DNA of 26,754 bases from a virus. The stretch lies in the IMG/VR virus record IMGVR_UViG_3300030389_003827, positions 1 to 26,754 of that record. One strand, 5' to 3'. Under the pieces are notes generated by a model. It was given only the letters and a program-made list of their open reading frames with translations, made no database searches and had not been told where the DNA came from. How positions within the stretch are numbered: the first letter of the stretch is position 1; every line of letters starts with the position of its first letter. Shown here one piece after another: positions 6,561-12,461 of this stretch. A program made the position numbers and the translations under genes.

Positions 6561-7304
6561 CTAAAAATTCTTACGAACCTCTAGCCATTTTGTTGTCAAC
6601 TTGTCCATAGATTTTATGAACTTTGTATCGTCTGTTTTGTATGCACCTGCGTCTAGGTATTTGAATAACAAAGATGAGTACACAGTTGCACTGGTACCTA
6701 TCCATGATTTGTTGAGTGCTTCTTGTTTCTTGGTTATCACTCCTGTATCTTTCAAGTGTCTGAGACCTCTCTTGAGAGACACAGTGCTACCGTCTTTGGC
6801 AGTGCCAAAGTTCTTTATCATGTTCTCAACTTTTCTAACAGGCTTGTTGATGTCATCTGCAATGATGTCAATGTCCATGCCCAAGTCACTTGCAGTCTTG
6901 ACATAGTCCTGTACCTCAATAGCTGAATAAGACAACCCATGAGAGTTGTTGAGTATGTATGATTTTCTTACTGCAACAATATCGTTCATGCACTCGTGAT
7001 ATTGTACAGATACTTTCTTTGCTCCCTGCTTGAGTAACGCATGGTATCTGTGCCACCCATCAAGTATCCTGCCTGTGACTACACCATCTCTTTTCTCAAC
7101 AGCGATAGCAGGAAATATCTGACCTAGTTTCATAGCGTCAGAATATGCATTTACTTTCGTAGCTAATATGTTTCTACGTGGGTAGATTGAATCATCTAAG
7201 ACAAGTTTCTCTATGTCGAACCATTCTTCGCCGCCTGATTCTGCGAGATACTTTTCTTGATTCTCAATTACACGTTCCTGTATTTTTTCTTTGCGAGATG
7301 TCAT
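6561..7304 (-). CDS. ParB-domain (ParB/Srx superfamily) protein
   Basis: A 247-residue protein with a ParB N-terminal domain: LDDSIYPRRN (36-45), a helix, then IFPAIAVEKRDGVVTGRILD and DGWHRYHAL (82-90), the phage version of the ParB box in which 'GERR' is replaced by 'DG.HR'. A helix-rich region follows (YSAIEVQDYVKTASDLGMDI, then DIIADDINKPVRKVENMI), recalling the helix-turn-helix after the ParB box. Such stand-alone phage ParB proteins act as DNA-binding regulators, CTP/ATP-using enzymes or nucleases. There is no ParA nearby, so plasmid-style partition is not indicated. It starts in an ATGA overlap with the upstream gene and is followed by the four-repeat region, which could be its target. 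That last point is speculation. Confidence 0.7.
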   Translation of the reverse strand: MTSRKEKIQERVIENQEKYLAESGGEEWFDIEKLVLDDSIYPRRNILATKVNAYSDAMKLGQIFPAIAVEKRDGVVTGRILDGWHRYHALLKQGAKKVSVQYHECMNDIVAVRKSYILNNSHGLSYSAIEVQDYVKTASDLGMDIDIIADDINKPVRKVENMIKNFGTAKDGSTVSLKRGLRHLKDTGVITKKQEALNKSWIGTSATVYSSLLFKYLDAGAYKTDDTKFIKSMDKLTTKWLEVRKNF

Positions 7305-7912
7305 ACAATCTCTTTAGCATCAACGACATCGAATCTACCAAAGTTACCACCTTTCTGTGGTCTGTAATCTCCGATACCTTGTTTCTTACCTGCGTCTGAT
7401 ACAATCTTTATCAATGCGTCCATTGGTTCTTTCCAAGTTGCATTCATGATTTCTGCGTCAGCTACGATTGTGAATGACAAGTTCCAATCTTTTACAACAG
7501 GTCGCACCCTGATGATACCTGAACGTTGCACGACAACTCTTCTTGCGTCTTGCTCGTACTCAGTGATTGGTTTACCTTTCCCGTCTTTCAACTCAATCAA
7601 GTCAAATGGTTCAATGATAATGTGGTTGAGTATTGTCTTTGCACTACTTCTACCTACCTTGAACACCTTTGAAGCCTCAAGGAATGAAGCTCTCACTTGT
7701 GTTGATGGGATACATAGATTACCATCTATGTTTCGGTAAGTTCTCATCTCTGCCTCTTCATTAGCATCGTATGTCTTTTTACCTTTCTGCATGTCCGAAC
7801 TCTCAACTGACATTGTTGCAGGATTGTTGAACATGATACCTGGGTCTTTCCCTTGTATTGTAAACTCATACATAACATCTTGAGTTACGTATGTTGCTAG
7901 TTTCGTTTCCAT
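7301..7912 (-). CDS. Conserved-looking phage protein with RAMP-like motifs, function unknown
   Basis: A 203-residue protein starting at 7912 with AGGAAAGGT as ribosome-binding site. Two segments stand out: CIPSTQVRASFLEASK (67-82), which resembles the 'IPGSSLRGAL' step of RAMP/Cas7-fold proteins, and a glycine-rich C-terminal block GIGDYRPQKGGNFGRFDV (179-196), which resembles the G-rich loop of the same folds. Between them are regular beta-type stretches (RRVVVQRSGIIRVRPVV, NLSFTIVADAEI). By eye this suggests an RNA-recognition-motif-like or Cas7-like fold used alone in a phage. No cas genes or repeats are present and no catalytic residues can be named. The gene is coupled to the ParB-domain gene by a four-base overlap. 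Confidence 0.65.
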   Translation of the reverse strand: METKLATYVTQDVMYEFTIQGKDPGIMFNNPATMSVESSDMQKGKKTYDANEEAEMRTYRNIDGNLCIPSTQVRASFLEASKVFKVGRSSAKTILNHIIIEPFDLIELKDGKGKPITEYEQDARRVVVQRSGIIRVRPVVKDWNLSFTIVADAEIMNATWKEPMDALIKIVSDAGKKQGIGDYRPQKGGNFGRFDVVDAKEIV

Positions 7913-7914
7913 AT

Positions 7915-8091
7915 TTACCTTTCCTCAACGACAATACTTGTGCCATTGATATGATTATCAAGCAAATCAGTTTGCACTTCATGGCTTGTTAGTCTTAGAA
8001 GTCGAATGACTTCTGCTTGTGTTATTTCGTCATTACTTACCATACGTGATATGGCGTGTAATCTTACTACTAATTTATTTTTCCAATCCAC
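7915..8091 (-). CDS. 58-residue hypothetical protein, GTG start
   Basis: The upstream gene ends GAG GAG GAA TAG, and a GTG start shares the last base of that stop (TAGTG, 8091-8089), with GAGGAGG ideally placed as ribosome-binding site. The product is helical (KNKLVVRLHAISRMVSNDEI, EVIRLLRLTSHEVQTDLLDN). It ends VEER-stop, where GAGGAAAGG serves as ribosome-binding site for the RAMP-like gene starting three bases later. No family is recognised. Confidence 0.65.
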   Translation of the reverse strand: MDWKNKLVVRLHAISRMVSNDEITQAEVIRLLRLTSHEVQTDLLDNHINGTSIVVEER

Positions 8092-8345
8092 TATTCCTCC
8101 TCGTATAAGATTTTGTTTTGATACTCATACGATGGATACTCGTAGTATTTGTTGTCTGTACTATCTGCGTATGCTTCATCATCAGTGTACATGTTCCTCC
8201 ATGACGAAGCCTCCATCAAAACATCAACGTAAGAAAACTCAGTGGTTGTACGGTTTATGATGTCATTTACCTCCTCGAATATTTCTTTCTCTGTGCCTTT
8301 AACATCAACATACATGTCAATGTGTACTCGTTTGTAATATATCAT
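8091..8345 (-). CDS. 84-residue acidic Tyr-rich hypothetical protein
   Basis: It starts at ATG 8345 in a four-base ATGA overlap with the previous gene, with GGAGGAAGA as ribosome-binding site. The N-terminal half (YYKRVHIDMYVDVKGTEKEI) looks like a beta-strand plus helix. The C-terminal half is unusually rich in Tyr, Asp and Glu and ends YEEE-stop, the last three codons being the ribosome-binding site of the next gene. No function recognised. Confidence 0.65.
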   Translation of the reverse strand: MIYYKRVHIDMYVDVKGTEKEIFEEVNDIINRTTTEFSYVDVLMEASSWRNMYTDDEAYADSTDNKYYEYPSYEYQNKILYEEE

Positions 8346-8779
8346 TCTTCCTCCAATATTCTTGCTATTGCTTCCTCTACGAGTGTTTCCATATTCTCCA
8401 CTACATCTTCTTCATTCAATGTGAGATATTCTGCACTCATAAACTCTCTACCCATTGGAACATCATCTATCGATTCATAGATGTATAGAGGTATATCAAC
8501 ACACAAGTCTGTGTCCGATAGCTCTAGTGTCCCGTCTATGTAAAGTCCGTATGCCCAATAAGTTCTCATGTGTGGAGGACCCATGCGTCCACCAACTGTA
8601 TTGTGTGGATAAGATATTGTAAGTGTCAACTGCATGTCAGCAGATACAACGTTCTCTAGATAATCTTGATTTATTTTCATGTCATACCCTTGAGCATGTG
8701 CCTCATCATTGAGAACAATCATCGTATCTTTGGATATGCTTATCCACCTCTCTTTGAAAATTTCTATTTTGTTTGTAAT
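8342..8779 (-). CDS. 145-residue acidic hypothetical protein, apparent AUU start
   Basis: The upstream gene ends GAG GAG GAA TAA. In its sister junctions the next base pair completes TAATG, but here the sequence is TAATT, giving an ATT codon (8779-8777) exactly where the start should be and five bases after GAGGAGG. An in-frame ATG at 8794 would add five residues (MGGGI) but has no ribosome-binding site of its own, so the AUU start is preferred. The product has mixed alpha/beta character, a possible sheet region (QLTLTISYPHNTVGG, LYIDGTLEL) and an acidic helical end, LEEE-stop. No family recognised. Confidence 0.6.
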   Translation of the reverse strand: MTNKIEIFKERWISISKDTMIVLNDEAHAQGYDMKINQDYLENVVSADMQLTLTISYPHNTVGGRMGPPHMRTYWAYGLYIDGTLELSDTDLCVDIPLYIYESIDDVPMGREFMSAEYLTLNEEDVVENMETLVEEAIARILEEE

Positions 8780-9000
8780 TATTCCTCCTCCCATGAGTCA
8801 TCGTTGAACTTCTGTAACATCTCACATAAGTCATCTTTTGTTTTTGGATACAACTCAAAGATGTAATCCCTGTCAACGTCCTCGTCCATGAGCCGCCAAC
8901 TTTCCAACTGTGCCTCAGCTCTTTTCTTGGTTGTAAAAAACAAATAATTTCTGCCACCGTTTTCTACATAAGACACTGCAAATATCTTTAATCGCTCCAT
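8779..9000 (-). CDS. 73-residue hypothetical protein
   Basis: Starts at ATG 9000, inside the last 13 bases of the upstream gene, with GGAG nine bases ahead. The product begins with a beta-type stretch (LKIFAVSYVENGGRNYLFFT) followed by a helix (KKRAEAQLESWRLMDED), a layout typical of small phage proteins of unknown role. It ends SWEEE-stop, encoded by the next gene's ribosome-binding site. Confidence 0.65.
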   Translation of the reverse strand: MERLKIFAVSYVENGGRNYLFFTTKKRAEAQLESWRLMDEDVDRDYIFELYPKTKDDLCEMLQKFNDDSWEEE

Positions 9001-9281
9001 GCTGTCAACTCCGTTGTCTTTGCAAAATCATACAATGTGTTATCATCAGGTCCGTATATTCCTACTTGTTGTACTTGTTGCATTAGACACTCACGTGAAC
9101 AATAAAAGCCCTCGTCATACTCAACTGTTCTGTCCCCCCACTTGTCATCAACAGATACAAACATGAACACTCTGTGTTGTTTTTCTTGAATGCTTAGAGA
9201 ACAGGTATCACAGTAATCCATGTGAAATCCATCATTGTGTAAAAGTTCAGAGAATCCACATGTGTAATATACTTTATACAT
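8988..9281 (-). CDS. 97-residue protein with two Cys pairs, probable zinc ribbon
   Basis: The start at 9281 has GAGGAG eight bases upstream. Residues YCDTC (C-x2-C) and YCSREC (C-x3-C) are separated by about 37 residues and frame a beta-rich segment (HRVFMFVSVDDKWGD), the pattern of a treble-clef or zinc-ribbon fold. A helical C-terminus follows. The ribosome-binding site is itself part of the coding region of the 39-residue gene upstream (eight-base overlap). The zinc site is inferred from Cys spacing. Confidence 0.65.
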   Translation of the reverse strand: MYKVYYTCGFSELLHNDGFHMDYCDTCSLSIQEKQHRVFMFVSVDDKWGDRTVEYDEGFYCSRECLMQQVQQVGIYGPDDNTLYDFAKTTELTAWSD

Positions 9282-9393
9282 TCTTTTTCTCCTCAGGTGA
9301 ACGTAGGTCGTACGTATCTTTCTTTACCTCGTTACCAAACAAGTCCACCCATGTAACTTCAAAGTTTTCCCAATCAATATTTTTATCTTTCAT
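9274..9393 (-). CDS. 39-residue hypothetical protein
   Basis: TAATG junction with the upstream gene (stop 9395-9393, start 9393-9391) and a strong GAGAGGAGG ahead of the start. The product is charged with several aromatics (DWENFEVTWVDLFGNEV) and ends SPEEKKNV, whose GAGGAG codons act as ribosome-binding site of the following gene. It is too small for family assignment, but the coupling on both sides makes it likely real. Confidence 0.6.
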   Translation of the reverse strand: MKDKNIDWENFEVTWVDLFGNEVKKDTYDLRSPEEKKNV

Positions 9394-9671
9394 TATTCCT
9401 CCTCTCCAAAAAGCTCACCCTCAAGTAAGGCAAGTCGTTGCTCACTGTTCTCCCATTCACTGTCAGGTTTACCAACGATTTTTGCTTTATGATACTTGTT
9501 AGTTGCTTTGTCTTTGAACTTCACACTTGTTGTCTGTAAGCTCCAATCGTCATCTTCATCTAACTTCATGATTGTGGCTTGAACGCCTTCACGATTAAGT
9601 TGCTTGTCTGTAACAAACTCGTAGATTGTTGAGACTTCTTTCGTATTTTTGACTACATACTTGTAATCCAT
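9393..9671 (-). CDS. 92-residue hypothetical protein behind a structured leader
   Basis: The start at 9671 follows AAAGGAG closely. Longer in-frame starts to 9731 lack such a site and would run into the structured RNA region. The product is rich in Lys and Glu with beta-type stretches (YKYVVKNTKEVSTIYEFV, GVQATIMKL) and ends GEEE-stop, where the codons double as the next gene's ribosome-binding site. It is the first gene downstream of the ~480-nt structured region, so its expression, and that of the coupled genes after it, may be controlled by that RNA. Confidence 0.65.
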   Translation of the reverse strand: MDYKYVVKNTKEVSTIYEFVTDKQLNREGVQATIMKLDEDDDWSLQTTSVKFKDKATNKYHKAKIVGKPDSEWENSEQRLALLEGELFGEEE

Positions 9672-9685
9672 ATTGCTCCTTTCTT

Positions 9686-10167
9686 TAGCTTGTAACACAC
9701 AAACTTCGTGTATGCCTCGGTTCGTTATCATACTTTGACCAGTCTGAGCGAGAGGCTTATGTGCTACAAGCTACCCACAACCCAAGCACGAAAGAGATTA
9801 AGTACTTGGGTTATGGTTGTGAGCTATTGCTAGTCCACAGTAGGTAGCACGGAGAACGCAGGGTTGAATGAAAGGGGTATCGTTGTTTAGTACGTATACC
9901 ACGCCACGTTCTCCATGCTATCTACAACAACAGTTCGGACACAAGGTCTGCAATTAGTTTTTAGTGCCGTAGTCGGTTATGAACCGACAACCTAGCTCTT
10001 TAGTTGCTTATAGATAGCTTGTAACACATAGTAGGTTTTCCCAGTATTTATTTTATAGCGACTGGTTACAAACGTATTTTACCTATGTGCTACAAGCTAC
10101 CTACGTTCAGTCGTTAGGTCAAACAGGGCATATGTTTTAATAACTAACTCCTACTTGTAGATAGCTT
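9686..10167 (-). ncRNA. Candidate large structured RNA or 5' leader with repeated long stem-loops
   Basis: No gene fits in 9672-10178. In leftward order it holds: a long stem 10011-10036 with 10081-10103 (TAGaTAGCTTGTAaCACATAG...); a 7-bp hairpin GTCGGTT/AACCGAC (9972-9988); a 19-position stem 9840-9858 with 9907-9925; a hairpin AACCCAAG/CTTGGGTT (9779-9812) with outer arms CACAAC/GTTGTG; and a stem TAGCTTGTAACACA (9686-9699) with TGTGCTACAAGCTA (9760-9773). The first and last share the same 14-base arms. Their A-C mismatches on the + strand become G-U pairs in the - strand RNA, which points to leftward transcription. The final stem ends next to the ribosome-binding site of the gene at 9671. 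It could be a leader with regulatory switching or a stand-alone RNA of the large ornate kind known from phages (for example GOLLD or ROOL). I cannot assign a class. Confidence 0.6.
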
Positions 10168-10178
10168 ATTTGCTTTGG

Positions 10179-10568
10179 CTAAATCGAATTTACACCATGT
10201 TTTAAAAAATCTTGTATGTCACCCATGTATCTGTGTATGAACCACTTGAACAACATCTCGTCATCGTAGTTGTCAACTTCGATAATAAACGGTGCGCTCC
10301 ACCATGCATACTTGAAACGTATGTTTGAGATGTGACCGTTTTTGTCTATGTCACAAAGTATCCTGTAATCAGGACCACCACCTGCGAGTTGTAGCTCCAA
10401 TGTTTTATACACACGTATTCCGTACACGCTTGACTCAATCTCCTCAAGAGTTTCCTCCGAGTAACTTAATTCATCTTTCTCATATGCACGTAACCAATTG
10501 TGAAATGTATTCACAATGTCCTTGTACGTATCATGTGCCTCTTGTGGTATGTCTGTACCGTTAGCCAT
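10179..10568 (-). CDS. 129-residue hypothetical protein
   Basis: Starts at ATG 10568 in a TAATG junction preceded by GAGGAGGAA. An in-frame upstream ATG lies inside the previous gene and is not needed. The product is helical at first (EAHDTYKDIVNTFHNWLRAYE, LEEIESSVYGI) and then beta-rich (YRILCDIDKNGHISNIRF, PFIIEVDNYDDE), ending with a helix. The layout is that of a soluble cytoplasmic protein with no motif I recognise. It is the last gene before the structured region. Confidence 0.65.
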   Translation of the reverse strand: MANGTDIPQEAHDTYKDIVNTFHNWLRAYEKDELSYSEETLEEIESSVYGIRVYKTLELQLAGGGPDYRILCDIDKNGHISNIRFKYAWWSAPFIIEVDNYDDEMLFKWFIHRYMGDIQDFLKHGVNSI

Positions 10569-10870
10569 TATTCCTCCTCTAGTGGTTTTGGTTCTTCTGT
10601 TTCTCCATAAATCCATATAGAAGCTAAGAACTCTGTATCTATGTCTAAAGGTAATTCCCTTGAGCCTACGATAGATACTGCTGTTTCACCGTTCCAGTAT
10701 TCTTCATAGCCTAAAGTTCCATTATCAAATATAGAAGGATTAAAGAATTCCTTTAATATATTTTCATCACTAGTTTTTTCTACCCAGCTTGTTGGATAGT
10801 AATATTGCATAGTGAAATCATGTTCACCTGTCCTTTGTTTGAACTGTATCATTGTTAATTGTGTATTCAT
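10568..10870 (-). CDS. 100-residue hypothetical protein
   Basis: Coupled on both sides by TAATG junctions, with GGGAGGAA as ribosome-binding site. The product has aromatic-rich stretches (MQYYYPTSWVEKTSDENILK, LGYEEYWNGETAVSIVGS) and an acidic end (ETEEPKPLEEE-stop), the final Glu codons again being the next gene's ribosome-binding site. No family recognised. Confidence 0.65.
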   Translation of the reverse strand: MNTQLTMIQFKQRTGEHDFTMQYYYPTSWVEKTSDENILKEFFNPSIFDNGTLGYEEYWNGETAVSIVGSRELPLDIDTEFLASIWIYGETEEPKPLEEE

Positions 10871-10980
10871 TATTCCTCCCTTGTACTTATTTGATTAACA
10901 TTATTACAATCTAAACAAATAGTATTATTTTCCATTGTTATTTTTATATTTGTAGTTCCACACCAAACACACTCATACAT
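10870..10980 (-). CDS. 36-residue zinc-ribbon microprotein
   Basis: The product has two perfect C-x2-C knuckles (CVWC at 4-7, CLDC at 22-25) separated by 14 residues, the minimal layout of a zinc ribbon. It starts in a TAATG junction behind GAGGAGGAA and ends TREE-stop in another TAATG junction, where GGGAGGAA starts the next gene. The Cys spacing makes this convincing despite its size. It may bind nucleic acid or a host protein such as RNA polymerase; that is a guess. Confidence 0.65.
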   Translation of the reverse strand: MYECVWCGTTNIKITMENNTICLDCNNVNQISTREE

Positions 10981-11066
10981 TATTCCTCCTCTTTTCTTTT
11001 ACTAACACAACTTGTACATCTGTACACACCGTCATAATATAATTCAAATTTATAACATACATGCAT
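10980..11066 (-). CDS. 28-residue Cys microprotein
   Basis: Starts at ATG 11066 (TAATG junction with the gene before) and ends KEEE-stop in another TAATG junction. It contains a single C-x2-C knuckle (CTSC) and one more Cys near the N-terminus (MHVC), then a basic stretch SKRK. There is no clear ribosome-binding site, so expression would depend on re-initiation. Support is the junctions on both sides and the Cys pattern shared with its neighbour. Confidence 0.5.
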   Translation of the reverse strand: MHVCYKFELYYDGVYRCTSCVSKRKEEE

Positions 11067-11515
11067 TAGCACACCTCACAATCTTGTAATCCACTAGGTA
11101 TCGCCATGCCACATGCATGGTAGTTCACAAACAAGTCTGCATGTTGAGGGCAACAACCTTTCTCTATATTATGGTCGAACCTCTTCACGTATCGATAAGA
11201 GCCATCTCTGACTTTGTCAGTTACCTCGTCCTGCAACAAATCTCTACGCTCTTGCAATTCCACATGCTTGGTAGTTTCTTTGCAGTCTCTACACATACCG
11301 TACATCTTCATGTGTTTACCACACAGAGTACAGCTAGGGCGCTGACTGTGGTTAATCTCTTGATGTTCGATACGCATACCTGATAGGTTCGGTATCTCGG
11401 TACGAGTGATAGTCTTTGTAGCTCTCATGTGTCTCGCATCAGCACTTACAAAGTCAACCTCGACCTGTGTCTTCATACGTGGTATTGAACCACGCCTCTG
11501 ATTTTTTGCACTCAT
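11066..11515 (-). CDS. 149-residue Cys-rich protein, probable zinc binding
   Basis: The start at 11515 is chosen for AAAGGAGGTG just ahead; an in-frame ATG at 11551 has no such site. The N-terminal third is basic and polar. The centre carries C-x2-C-x9-C-x2-C (CTLCGKHMKMYGMCRDC), a compact zinc knuckle pair, followed by a helix (HVELQERRDLLQDEV). The C-terminal part has CCPQH, a Cys in ACGM and a final CEVC, a possible second site. It is the first gene of a leftward group, and two short direct repeats (11607-11662) precede it. DNA- or RNA-binding is possible; no family name. Confidence 0.65.
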   Translation of the reverse strand: MSAKNQRRGSIPRMKTQVEVDFVSADARHMRATKTITRTEIPNLSGMRIEHQEINHSQRPSCTLCGKHMKMYGMCRDCKETTKHVELQERRDLLQDEVTDKVRDGSYRYVKRFDHNIEKGCCPQHADLFVNYHACGMAIPSGLQDCEVC

Positions 11516-11606
11516 GTACACCTCCTTTGCCAAAACAAAAGTGCTTGCCAAACAATCTAGTTTCGATTCTTCACGTATGGTTGATGATGGTTTATAAGTT
11601 GATTTG

Positions 11607-11662
11607 ATTGACTGGCTGTGGTAACCGTGTGTGTGTATTGACTGAATGTGGTAACACGTGTG
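11607..11662. repeat. Two direct repeats ATTGACTGnnTGTGGTAAC(A)CGTGTG
   Basis: Copies at 11607-11631 and 11637-11662 differ at two positions and one inserted base, with a 30-bp period. The core TGTGGTAAC recurs at 12642-12650 in the large intergenic region. They lie upstream of the leftward gene starting at 11515 and just past a terminator, so they could be operator sites of a phage regulator. No clear promoter hexamers could be fixed. The whole stretch 11516-11683 holds no gene. Confidence 0.45.
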
Positions 11663-11683
11663 AATTATTTGTTAGCATAAAAA

Positions 11684-11713
11684 AAACTTTACGGGCGTGA
11701 ACCCGTAAAGTTT
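11684..11713 (-). terminator. Strong intrinsic terminator, 12-bp perfect stem
   Basis: In leftward orientation AAACTTTACGGG (11713-11702), loop TTCACG and CCCGTAAAGTTT (11695-11684) form a perfect 12-bp hairpin leading into eight T (11686-11679). It begins seven bases after the stop of the -1 frame extension (11720) and about 155 bases after the zero-frame stop (11869), which favours the extension being the true end of that gene. Confidence 0.9.
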
Positions 11714-11719
11714 AATTAT

Positions 11720-11938
11720 TTAGACTAGATACTTAGCTGATATATTTAAGTCATCGATATATTTTTCAGAACAGATACAATCTTGTAGACCGTTCATAAC
11801 ATCTAGGATGTGCATATCGCTTGACTGTGTAATACAGTTTAGTTCTAGTTCGATGAGTTCTTGCTCTGCTAACTCAAGTATTTCTCCAATGAGTTGTTCA
11901 TTGTTTTGATTTTCTTTGAAGTCAGAGAGCCTTTGACT
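11720..11938 (-). CDS. C-terminal extension reached by probable -1 ribosomal frameshift
   Basis: This frame is open from 11947, right after a TAG, to TAA 11722-11720 and has no ATG, GTG or TTG near its beginning. It encodes about 72 residues of coding-like, acidic helical sequence (GEILELAEQELIELELNC, DMHILDVMNGLQDCICSEK) ending SAKYLV. The preceding gene carries G GGA AAA in the correct phase at 11944-11938, so a -1 slip would continue into this frame and give a 170-residue fusion (98 + 72). The terminator seven bases past this stop fits. A sequencing or assembly error of one base is the alternative. Confidence 0.55.
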   Translation of the reverse strand, partial: SQRLSDFKENQNNEQLIGEILELAEQELIELELNCITQSSDMHILDVMNGLQDCICSEKYIDDLNISAKYLV

Positions 11939-12231
11939 TTTCCCGAGCTAGTTACCTTTAGCTCTTCTTGTCTCTGCAAGATGAGATTTTTGATTACATC
12001 GGGAGTTGCACTGCGCCACATAGCGTCCCACTCGTAGAGAGGAGTAGCTTTGTTTTGCTCTGTATCTATCAAGTAGACGTTGTAACGTCTCTTGTAGACA
12101 CCATCTGCATTTTTAGTTTGTCTCATGTAGGTTTGTATAGAACAGTGTTCTAGTCCTTTTACTTTTGTAAGTGGACTTCTTGTCCCTACTGGAGTCTCAG
12201 GTATGTATGTACCTGTTGGATACTTTGGCAT
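11869..12231 (-). CDS. 120-residue hypothetical protein, zero-frame product of a frameshift gene
   Basis: The start at 12231 follows AAAGGTGG; an in-frame upstream ATG at 12270 has no such site. The N-terminus is Pro/Thr-rich (PKYPTGTYIPETPVGTRSPL), then comes a domain with a probable beta segment (YKRRYNVYLIDTEQN) and a helix (TPDVIKNLILQRQEELKV), and a basic tail after residue 98 that would be lost on -1 frameshifting. It is the first leftward gene next to the large intergenic region, so it is probably expressed early. A perfect 10-bp palindromic element lies 35 bases upstream. No family recognised. Confidence 0.65.
   Translation of the reverse strand: MPKYPTGTYIPETPVGTRSPLTKVKGLEHCSIQTYMRQTKNADGVYKRRYNVYLIDTEQNKATPLYEWDAMWRSATPDVIKNLILQRQEELKVTSSGKVKGSLTSKKIKTMNNSLEKYLS
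11938..11944 (-). other. Slippery heptamer GGGAAAA in -1 frameshift phase
   Basis: The zero frame reads TCG GGA AAA GTC, that is X XXY YYZ = G GGA AAA. Slipping back one base gives GGG AAA AGT and enters the open -1 frame, whose preceding stop lies only three bases upstream of the heptamer. A short stem AAGTCA/TGACTT follows but is too close to be a standard stimulator. Confidence 0.6.
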
Positions 12232-12265
12232 TGTATACCACCTTTCATTCGTGTATGTACGCTTG

Positions 12266-12296
12266 TACATATCTCGTACTCTAGTAGAGATATGTA
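12266..12296. promoter_or_regulatory. 10-bp perfect inverted repeat upstream of a leftward gene
   Basis: TACATATCTC (12266-12275) and GAGATATGTA (12287-12296) are perfectly complementary, with an 11-base centre. Lying 35 bases before the start at 12231, it could be an operator or a leader hairpin of that gene. Confidence 0.45.
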
Positions 12297-12315
12297 TTTA
12301 TATTATGTATTTCTA

Positions 12316-12417
12316 CATAGATAATTTATTCGATGAATAGTGCGTACTCGTTCGGCACGGAAAGAGCGACTAGGCTTGTACCTAGTCGGCACGACTGAAT
12401 AATAAATTATATCTATG
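12316..12417. repeat. Nested inverted repeat with strong inner hairpin
   Basis: Outer arms CATAGATA + ATTTATT (12316-12330) pair with AATAAAT + TATCTATG (12401-12407, 12410-12417) across a two-base bulge, 15 pairs in all. Inside lies CGACTAGG (12367-12374) with CCTAGTCG (12381-12388), loop CTTGTA. TCGGCACG occurs twice within it (12352 and 12386). It could be a cruciform at an origin or a structured leader. Confidence 0.5.
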
Positions 12418-12433
12418 AATTACTGAAAGACGG

Positions 12434-12461
12434 TAGATATATATCTGTAAAGATATATCTA
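12434..12461. repeat. AT-rich hairpin
   Basis: TAGATATAT (12434-12442) pairs with ATATATCTA (12453-12461) around a ten-base loop. It directly follows the nested inverted repeat and is part of the same intergenic region. Confidence 0.4.

Noticed and set aside
6561-7304. Plasmid-type ParABS partition system
   Set aside because: No ParA-like ATPase and no clear parS palindromes are present; a lone ParB-domain protein is common in phages.
8706-8957. 83-codon - strand frame
   Set aside because: It overlaps two better supported genes in another frame and lacks a ribosome-binding site.
9672-10178. Group I intron as explanation of the structured region
   Set aside because: The flanking sequence does not form a split gene and no intron core elements (P3-P8) could be identified by eye.
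12341-12397. Possible tRNA around the CGACTAGG hairpin
   Set aside because: No cloverleaf, no T-arm GTTCRA with a matching acceptor stem and no anticodon arm of proper size could be built.
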